33,020 nt of DNA from Deltaproteobacteria bacterium (GTDB taxonomy: Bacteria > Desulfobacterota > Desulfomonilia > UBA1062): NCBI GenBank assembly GCA_029574005.1, contig JAKQBR010000401.1, positions 1 to 33,020 on the forward strand, written 5' to 3'. A program made the translations under genes and the position numbers. The notes under the pieces are model-generated. The model was not told the origin of the DNA. It worked only from the letters and a program-made list of their open reading frames with translations, and ran no database searches. Positions 17,571 to 23,931 of this stretch are shown here, piece by piece (within the stretch, counting starts at the first letter, position 1; the number at the start of each line of letters is the position of its first letter).

Positions 17571-18710
17571 ATGAAGAAATTGTCTCTTATGTGTTTGCTG
17601 GCGCTGGTGGGCATGGTTTCCCCGCTGCTGGCCTTAGAGCCCGTCAAGATCGGGGTGCTGGTGGGGCTCTCCGGTCCCGAGGGGCATATCGGCGAGCCGT
17701 CCAAGGCCGTGGCCATGATGGCGGCCGCCGAGATCAACGCCAAGGGCGGCATCCTGGGACGTCCCATCGAGCTTATCTTCGCCGACACCCAGAGCAACCC
17801 CGGCAAGGCGGCCCTGGAGGCCAAGCGCCTGATTGAGACCGAAAAGGTCGTGGCCATCGCCGGACCGACCGGTACGGGCTCGGCCATGGCGGTCCTCAAG
17901 ATCGTCCAGGACGCGCAGGTCCCGACCGTGGGCTTCGTGGGCGGCACCCCGCCGGTGGAGCCGGTGCGCCAGTTCATGTTCAAGAGCCCGCAGAAGACCG
18001 TCACGGCCGTGGAGCGCACCTATACCTATCTCAAGGCCAAGGGCCTCAAGAAGATCGCCATCCTCACCGCCTCGGATAACTTCGGGCAGGAAGGCAAGGC
18101 CTCCCTGGAGAAGCTGAGCGCGCGGTACGGCCTCGAGATCGTGAACGCCCAGGTCTTTGATACGACCGACAGCGACGTGAGCGTGCAGCTCACCAAGATC
18201 AAGGGCAGTGCACCGCAGGCCGTGGTGTGCTGGACCATCGGCGGCATCGGGGCCATCGTGACCAAGAACTTCCGCCAGCTGGGGATGAGGATGCCGCTCA
18301 TCCACTGCCACGGCCAGGCCGACCCCAAATACCTTGAGCTCGCGGGTACGGCGGCCGAGGGCACCATCATGCCCACCACCAAGCTCATGGTCATCGACCA
18401 GATACCCAAGAACGACCCGCAGTTCGCGGTGCTCTCGAGGTTCAAGGACGACTATGAGAACAAGAAGAAGATCGGCAAGACCGGCGCCCACTCCGGCTAT
18501 GCCTGGGACGCCATGCAGCTCCTGGCGCTCGGCCTCAAGAAATCGAACGGCCAGGGCGGCCTCGCCCTGGCCAAGGCCATCGAGGGGGTCAAGGGCTATG
18601 TCGGCGTCAGCGGCGTCTACAACATGAGCGCCCAGGACCATTGCGGGCTGGCCGTGGACTCCATGGTCATGGCACAGGTGAAGAACGGGAAATGGACACT
18701 GATCAAGTAG
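17571..18710 (+). CDS. livJ: ABC transporter periplasmic amino-acid-type substrate-binding protein (LivJ-like)
   Basis: Signal peptide MKKLSLMCLLALVGMVSPLLALE followed by PVKIGVLVGLSGPEGHIGEPSKAVAMMAAAEINAKGGILGRPIELIFADTQSNPGKA. Strong GGAGG before ATG 17571 (ORF track starts at 17565). Confidence 0.92.
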   Translation: MKKLSLMCLLALVGMVSPLLALEPVKIGVLVGLSGPEGHIGEPSKAVAMMAAAEINAKGGILGRPIELIFADTQSNPGKAALEAKRLIETEKVVAIAGPTGTGSAMAVLKIVQDAQVPTVGFVGGTPPVEPVRQFMFKSPQKTVTAVERTYTYLKAKGLKKIAILTASDNFGQEGKASLEKLSARYGLEIVNAQVFDTTDSDVSVQLTKIKGSAPQAVVCWTIGGIGAIVTKNFRQLGMRMPLIHCHGQADPKYLELAGTAAEGTIMPTTKLMVIDQIPKNDPQFAVLSRFKDDYENKKKIGKTGAHSGYAWDAMQLLALGLKKSNGQGGLALAKAIEGVKGYVGVSGVYNMSAQDHCGLAVDSMVMAQVKNGKWTLIK

Positions 18711-19234
18711 ATAAGCAGATATTCATGGTGGGGACCGGCGGCCAGGGCATCCTGCTGTTAGCCAGGGCCCTGGCCGAGATCGCCGTGCAGCGGGGGTGCC
18801 CGGTGATCTCATCCGAGACCCACGGCATGGCCATGCGCGGCGGCACGGTGACGGCCAACCTCAAGATCGGCGGGTATGCCTCGCCGCTCATCCCGGCCGG
18901 CAGCGCCGACATCCTGATCGGACTGGATGCCGCCGAGAGCTCGGGCTTTCTCCACATGCTGAAAAGCGGCGGCATCGCGGCCGTGAACGCCCCTGCAAAA
19001 GGCGCCTTCGACTTCACGGTGGACGCCACCGCCCTGGCCCTGGCCCAGGGCATGCCCTCGAGCGTGAACATGATCATGCTCGGATTCGTCCTGCCGCTCC
19101 TGGACATAAGCCTGGACGAGGCCCGCGGCGTGATCGAGGCCATCTCGCCCAAACGTGGTCTGAACGACAACCTCAGGGCCATCGCCATCGGATACGCGCA
19201 GATGCAACAACATGACGCTCAAGGAGGAACATAA
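18692..19234 (+). CDS. iorB: Indolepyruvate oxidoreductase beta subunit
   Basis: MDTDQVDKQIFMVGTGGQGILLLARALAEIAVQRGCPVISSETHGMAMRGGTVTANLKIGGYASPLIPAGSADILIGLDAAE, typical of the 2-oxoacid oxidoreductase gamma-type domain. ATG 18692 overlaps the livJ end. Confidence 0.93.
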   Translation: MDTDQVDKQIFMVGTGGQGILLLARALAEIAVQRGCPVISSETHGMAMRGGTVTANLKIGGYASPLIPAGSADILIGLDAAESSGFLHMLKSGGIAAVNAPAKGAFDFTVDATALALAQGMPSSVNMIMLGFVLPLLDISLDEARGVIEAISPKRGLNDNLRAIAIGYAQMQQHDAQGGT

Positions 19235-20523
19235 TGGCCGGAACCTTTCAACCGCAGTATCGAACCCAAGCAGAGCTCGAGGCCCTGCAGCTTGAGGGCC
19301 TCAAGTGGACCGTCCAACACGCCTACCACGGCTCGGAATTCTACCGGGAGCGCTTCGATGCCGCCGGGGTGAAGCCCGATGCAATCCAAAGCCTGGACGA
19401 CCTCAGGAGGCTGCCCTTCGTGACGGCGCAGGACCTGCAGCAAGGCTATCCCTTCCCCTTGCGCGCCGTGCCGTTTGAGCGCATCGTGCGCATCCACGCC
19501 TCGTCGGGCACGACCGGCAAGCGCAAGGTCATGGCCTATACGGCTAAGGATATCGATGACTGGGCCAACATGTTCGCCCGCTGCTACGAGCTCGCCGGGC
19601 TGACAGCCCTGGACCGGGTGCAGATCTGCGTGGGCTACGGGGTGTGGACCGCGGGTGTGGGCTTCCAGAACGGGTGCGAGCGCTTCGGCGCCATGGCCCT
19701 GCCCGTAGGCCCCGGCAACACCGAGATGCACCTGCAGTTCCTGGAGGACTTCCAGCCCACGGTCATCTGCTCCACGGCCTCCATGGCCCTGCTCCTGGCC
19801 GAAGAGGCCGAGAAGGCCGGCATCTCGGATAAGCTCAACGTCCGCAAGGTCATCATGGGCGCCGAGCGCTCCAGCGACGCGATGCGCGCCAAGATCCGCG
19901 CCCTCTTCCGCGCCGAGCACGTCTTCGACATCCCCGGCCTGACCGAGGTCTACGGCCCCGGCACGGGCCTGGACTGCCTCCACCATGCCGGCATCCACTA
20001 TTTCCCGGACTACTATATCCTCGAGATCCTCGACCCCAATACCCTGGAGCCGGTCAAGGAGGGCGAGGTGGGCGAGATGGTCTACACCACGCTCAGGAAG
20101 GAAGGCGCCCCGCTGGTGCGCTACCGCTCGCGCGACCTGACCCGGCTCATTCCCGGAACGTGCGCCTGCGGCTCGGTCCTGCCCCGGCATGACCGCATCT
20201 CAGGCCGCTCGGACGACATGTTCATCATCCGGGGGGTCAACATCTACCCCAGCCACATCGAGGAGATCCTGGCCCGCCACCACGGCATCGCCAGCGAATA
20301 CCAGATCGTGCTTGAGCGCCACGACGACGGCAAGGACTACATGACCGTCAAGGTCGAGCGCGCCCCGGACGGCGTTCAGGAGAGCGACGCAGGGATCGCC
20401 AAGAACATCGCCACCGACATGCGCAAATCGCTCCTGGTCAGCGGCGCCGTCGAGATCGTGGGCTACGGCGAGCTGCCCCGCACGGGCAGGAAGTCGCAGC
20501 GGCTGTTCGACAAACGCACCTGA
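19234..20523 (+). CDS. paaK: Phenylacetate-CoA ligase (canonical copy)
   Basis: IVRIHASSGTTGKRKVMAYTAKDIDDWANMFAR..., ISGRSDDMFIIRGVNIYPSHIEEIL, GYGELPRTGRKSQRLFDKR. Confidence 0.92.
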   Translation: MAGTFQPQYRTQAELEALQLEGLKWTVQHAYHGSEFYRERFDAAGVKPDAIQSLDDLRRLPFVTAQDLQQGYPFPLRAVPFERIVRIHASSGTTGKRKVMAYTAKDIDDWANMFARCYELAGLTALDRVQICVGYGVWTAGVGFQNGCERFGAMALPVGPGNTEMHLQFLEDFQPTVICSTASMALLLAEEAEKAGISDKLNVRKVIMGAERSSDAMRAKIRALFRAEHVFDIPGLTEVYGPGTGLDCLHHAGIHYFPDYYILEILDPNTLEPVKEGEVGEMVYTTLRKEGAPLVRYRSRDLTRLIPGTCACGSVLPRHDRISGRSDDMFIIRGVNIYPSHIEEILARHHGIASEYQIVLERHDDGKDYMTVKVERAPDGVQESDAGIAKNIATDMRKSLLVSGAVEIVGYGELPRTGRKSQRLFDKRT

Positions 20524-20537
20524 TACGGTATCCATGA

Positions 20538-20566
20538 CACGGGCGAGGCTTAAGCCTTCGCCCGTG
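20538..20566 (+). terminator. Strong hairpin between the end of the paaK gene and the convergent GGDEF gene (terminator-like, no U-tract)
   Basis: CACGGGCGAGGCT..AGCCTTCGCCCGTG, long GC-rich inverted repeat with one bulge, 15 nt after the paaK stop. Confidence 0.5.
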
Positions 20567-20648
20567 GCGCATCCCCAAGGCGAGCGGCCCCCTTGCCCCT
20601 GGCAGCTGCCGCTCTCCGACGGGCGATAGCCCCCTTTGTCAAGGCCGT

Positions 20649-21782
20649 TCAGTTCATCCGTTGCAGACGCGTGTCGTAGCCCATGGCCTTGCTCTGTTCC
20701 TTGGCCATGTACATGGCCTGATCCGCCTTGGCCTTGGCTTCATCGGCGCTCAAGTCATCATCGGGCCGTATCACGGTAAGGCCGATGCTGGCGGAAATCT
20801 TATAGTCACGGCCTGAGATCTCGATCGGGTCCTGATTCACAAAGGCATCGACGATGCGCTTTGAAATGCCCGCCACTTCTTCCTCTTTCTGGATATCCTG
20901 GATGATGATGACGAACTCGTCGCCGCCCAATCTGACCACCAGATCCTCGGCGCGGATGCCTGCTGAAAGCAGCTCGCCGGCATGCTTGAGGACACGATCC
21001 CCGGTATCGTGGCCATAGGTGTCGTTGATCTCCTTGAAATGATTCAGATCGATCATCATCAGGACCACCAGCGTCTTGCCCTGTCTTGCCTTTGCTATGG
21101 CGAGCGGATACAGGCTATAGAACATGGTGCGGTTGGGCAGGCCGGTCAGCATATCGTAATAGGCCATGTGCTGCAGCTTCTCCTTCTGGGCATCCAGCTC
21201 CATCCGCAGCGTGAATTCCTTGCTGCGGGTCTCGTGCTCCGCATAGCATTTCAAGATGCAGATCAGGACGAACACGAGCAGAAAAAAGGCATTGATGAAA
21301 AAGATATGGACATTTCCGGCCGTCGGTCGGTTCAGAATCAGAACAGAGCCCACGTAGATGAAGAAGAGCAGAAAACCGGTAACCGTGGATTGCTTCGTGT
21401 CCAGGGGCATGAGGGATGAGAACACGATCAGGATAAGGATCAAACCCATTTCATAAAAAGAGCCATGTATCCCGGCAGCCACCACCATGGTAGACATCGT
21501 GATGCCGGCCATGACGTAGGCAATCAGACCCAGGGTAAAAGGATGGCGTTTCCCGAATCTGGAATAGAATATCAAAAGCAGGACAATGAATCCCGCGGCA
21601 CAGGTGATCCTCAAGACAAGGAAGGCCAGAAAAAATTCCCTGGTGATAAAATAGTCGAGAAATGAAAACAGGGGGAATAAAACCATGCCCACCAGGATCA
21701 CGGGGAAGAGTCTCTGATGGAAGAGTTCCCTTGTCTCTTCTTTAAACCTGAGGAGCTGGGTTATGTCGCTTCGTCTCATCAT
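20649..21782 (-). CDS. Membrane-anchored GGDEF diguanylate cyclase
   Basis: N-terminal TM helices, then YYDMLTGLPNRTMFYSLY...DLNHFKEINDTYGHDTGDRVL...VVRLGGDEFVIII...ISASIGLTV...ADQAMYMAKEQ. Confidence 0.93.
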   Translation of the reverse strand: MMRRSDITQLLRFKEETRELFHQRLFPVILVGMVLFPLFSFLDYFITREFFLAFLVLRITCAAGFIVLLLIFYSRFGKRHPFTLGLIAYVMAGITMSTMVVAAGIHGSFYEMGLILILIVFSSLMPLDTKQSTVTGFLLFFIYVGSVLILNRPTAGNVHIFFINAFFLLVFVLICILKCYAEHETRSKEFTLRMELDAQKEKLQHMAYYDMLTGLPNRTMFYSLYPLAIAKARQGKTLVVLMMIDLNHFKEINDTYGHDTGDRVLKHAGELLSAGIRAEDLVVRLGGDEFVIIIQDIQKEEEVAGISKRIVDAFVNQDPIEISGRDYKISASIGLTVIRPDDDLSADEAKAKADQAMYMAKEQSKAMGYDTRLQRMN

Positions 21783-21807
21783 ATGGGCTCATCGTGACAA
21801 TGGCGCG

Positions 21808-22230
21808 TCAGGGGGCGAACTCTTCCTGCAGTTCAGGGGATCTCTGCGTTTGCTTTCCCCGCGGGGTCTTTTCTTCCATGATCCTGGGCGGGGTCTTTTT
21901 CTGAAGGGATTTTCCGACCAGACGCGTAGCCGCCCACCCTTCCCGCTTGGTGGCCTTGACCCTGATATGGATCCAATCGTCTTTCTGCCCCAGCTTGATT
22001 ACTTCATCGCCTAACGGCAGCACCGCGACAACCTTGCACTCCAGGGAGGGGCACGCCCGCAGGTTGACCTTGTCCGAGGTAACATAAAGGATCACCGGCT
22101 TTGGCGCCGGGCTGGCGGCGGGCTTGGCGGTTGCGGCCGGCTTGGTGGTGGTTTTGGTTGCGGAACAACCTACGGCCAAGAACACACAGAGCGCCACCCC
22201 CAGGTTACGGCTGGATAGAATGCGTCTCAT
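21808..22230 (-). CDS. Putative lipoprotein with SH3b-like domain
   Basis: MRRILSSRNLGVALCVFLAVGCS (lipobox), then VTSDKVNLRACPSLECKVVAVLPLGDEVIKLGQKDDWIHIRVKATKREGWAATRLVG. Confidence 0.75.
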   Translation of the reverse strand: MRRILSSRNLGVALCVFLAVGCSATKTTTKPAATAKPAASPAPKPVILYVTSDKVNLRACPSLECKVVAVLPLGDEVIKLGQKDDWIHIRVKATKREGWAATRLVGKSLQKKTPPRIMEEKTPRGKQTQRSPELQEEFAP

Positions 22231-23420
22231 TGTCTTGCCCCCTTTTCCTGTCCCGCGCCCATCAGCTGCCCGGCCTTTTCCTGAGCGGTGCGGGCATCCG
22301 CGGCGGACGGGTTCAGTTCAGCGTACCTCAGATAGGCCTGGGCGGCCTCTTGCCTCTTGCCCATCTGTTCGAGCACGATGCCGAGATTCTTGTATACCAG
22401 GGCAAAGTCAGGCTTCACGGTGATTGCCTGCTGGTAGGCCTTGACGGCCTCCTCATCCCTGCCGATCTTGCGCAAGGCCAGCCCCAGATTGTTCCAGGCA
22501 TGAGGATTATCCGGTTCGGCTTGCACGGCCTTCTGGAACAACGCCGCCGCTTCTTCCATGTTCCCGGCCTGGGCTTTTCTCATGCCTTCGGCGTTGTAAT
22601 CGACCGCGGGTGTCTTCGCCGGAACGGAAGGCCCCTGTGCCGCGCCGCCCGGTGTGGGGGAACCCGTCCCTTCCCGCGCCGCGGCGACTACTTTCGGCTT
22701 CTCGGGCACGGGACTTTGCTTCACGCCCTTGGTGAGTATCCCGACCAGCGCGGCCGCCACAATGAGGATGGCCGTACCGGCCAGGGCCATGGGCAGCCAC
22801 CGGCGTTTTTCAGGCCTGCTCTCAGGGGCGCTATCGGCCACGCTAAAGGGACTGGTTGCGGGAATCTGTTCAGGCCTCTGCGGTTTCTCTGACGGCGGCG
22901 ACGCCTCAGGCGCGGGTTTCTTCATGACCAGTTTGAACTGCCAACCCTGTTCGCTCGCAATGGCCCTGACCACCCGGTGCAGACGGTCATACTGAAAACC
23001 GTACGGGCCGCCGAACATGAGGTAGCCGTGGACCTTCCGGTTGACGTCAATACCCTTCTGAACGCTGCTCTCATGCGTGATTCCGGCATCGACGCCCACC
23101 AGACTCTCCACCATCTTTTCCCAGAAGGTCACGAGCTTCTTTTCCGGATCCAGCAGCGCCACGGCGTCGTAGCGTATCCTCACCTTCTGGGCTGCCGACT
23201 GGGCACCCGCTTGCGACGCAAATTCAAACCGCGACGGGCTCACCTCCTTCACCGACAGGAAGTCGTTTGCCAGCGCCAGGAGCTGCGCCCCGATCGGCGA
23301 ATCCCCCTCGTTCTGCGCCGCCGCTGCTTCCACACGGGCACCGCAGGAGGTGCAGAAGGTATCACCAGGCTCCAGCACTTCTCCGCAGGAGGAACATGTC
23401 TTTATGGTGATCTTCTCCAT
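22227..23420 (-). CDS. Zinc-ribbon (N-terminal), TM helix, TPR (C-terminal) protein
   Basis: MEKITIKTCSSCGEVLEPGDTFCTSCGARVE; TM MALAGTAILIVAAALVGIL; TPR-like AWNNLGLALRKIGRDEEAVKAYQQAITVKPDFALVYKNLGIVLEQMGKRQEAAQAYLRYAELNP. ATG 23420 preceded by GGGGGAGG; the longer ORF to 23906 is readthrough of the neighbour. Confidence 0.78.
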   Translation of the reverse strand: MEKITIKTCSSCGEVLEPGDTFCTSCGARVEAAAAQNEGDSPIGAQLLALANDFLSVKEVSPSRFEFASQAGAQSAAQKVRIRYDAVALLDPEKKLVTFWEKMVESLVGVDAGITHESSVQKGIDVNRKVHGYLMFGGPYGFQYDRLHRVVRAIASEQGWQFKLVMKKPAPEASPPSEKPQRPEQIPATSPFSVADSAPESRPEKRRWLPMALAGTAILIVAAALVGILTKGVKQSPVPEKPKVVAAAREGTGSPTPGGAAQGPSVPAKTPAVDYNAEGMRKAQAGNMEEAAALFQKAVQAEPDNPHAWNNLGLALRKIGRDEEAVKAYQQAITVKPDFALVYKNLGIVLEQMGKRQEAAQAYLRYAELNPSAADARTAQEKAGQLMGAGQEKGARQ

Positions 23421-23437
23421 CGGCCTCCCCCTTTCAC

Positions 23438-23908
23438 CTATGAAACGGCCTTTCTCAATTGCGTGTAGTTCCAGACCACCTGGCCGTTCATGGCCAGGTT
23501 CAGTCCTGTATTGAGCACGGACAGCTCCAGCACGACGACGGGCACGCGCCCCGTGCTGATCGTCAAGAACTGGGTGAGAAACAGCAGCGCGCCCCAGGTG
23601 ATCACATACGGCAAGGTGTAGCTCATCATGATCCCCTGTTCGGAGTTTTTCACCGTGACCGTGCGTCCGTAAAAGTACCCGCCGGCCAGGCCCGCGGCAA
23701 AGATGAGCATCCACACCCAGTTGCCCAGCGGATTGCGGGAAAGCGCCGTGAAGACGACCAGGGCAAGCAGCGCCACGACCTGCCCGAAAAGGATCCACTT
23801 CGGCTTGACGAACTTGGCCTTGCGCCAGGTCAAGAGCATCAAGACCACGCCCAGGGCGAACAGCAGCAGGAAGAGGTACGAAACGATCTTCAGGAAGATG
23901 ATCCACAT
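23438..23908 (-). CDS. Multi-pass membrane protein, unknown function
   Basis: MWIIFLKIVSYLFLLLFALGVVLMLLTW...ILFGQVVALLALVVFTAL...WVWMLIFAAGLAGGYFYG...ITWGALLFLTQFL. Confidence 0.65.
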   Translation of the reverse strand: MWIIFLKIVSYLFLLLFALGVVLMLLTWRKAKFVKPKWILFGQVVALLALVVFTALSRNPLGNWVWMLIFAAGLAGGYFYGRTVTVKNSEQGIMMSYTLPYVITWGALLFLTQFLTISTGRVPVVVLELSVLNTGLNLAMNGQVVWNYTQLRKAVS

Positions 23909-23931
23909 GGCCTGATTCCCCTCTTCAGCAT

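Noticed and set aside
17634-20190. Long minus-strand ORFs 17634-18641 and 19219-20190
   Set aside because: Antisense to livJ and paaK, which have clear family motifs and start signals.
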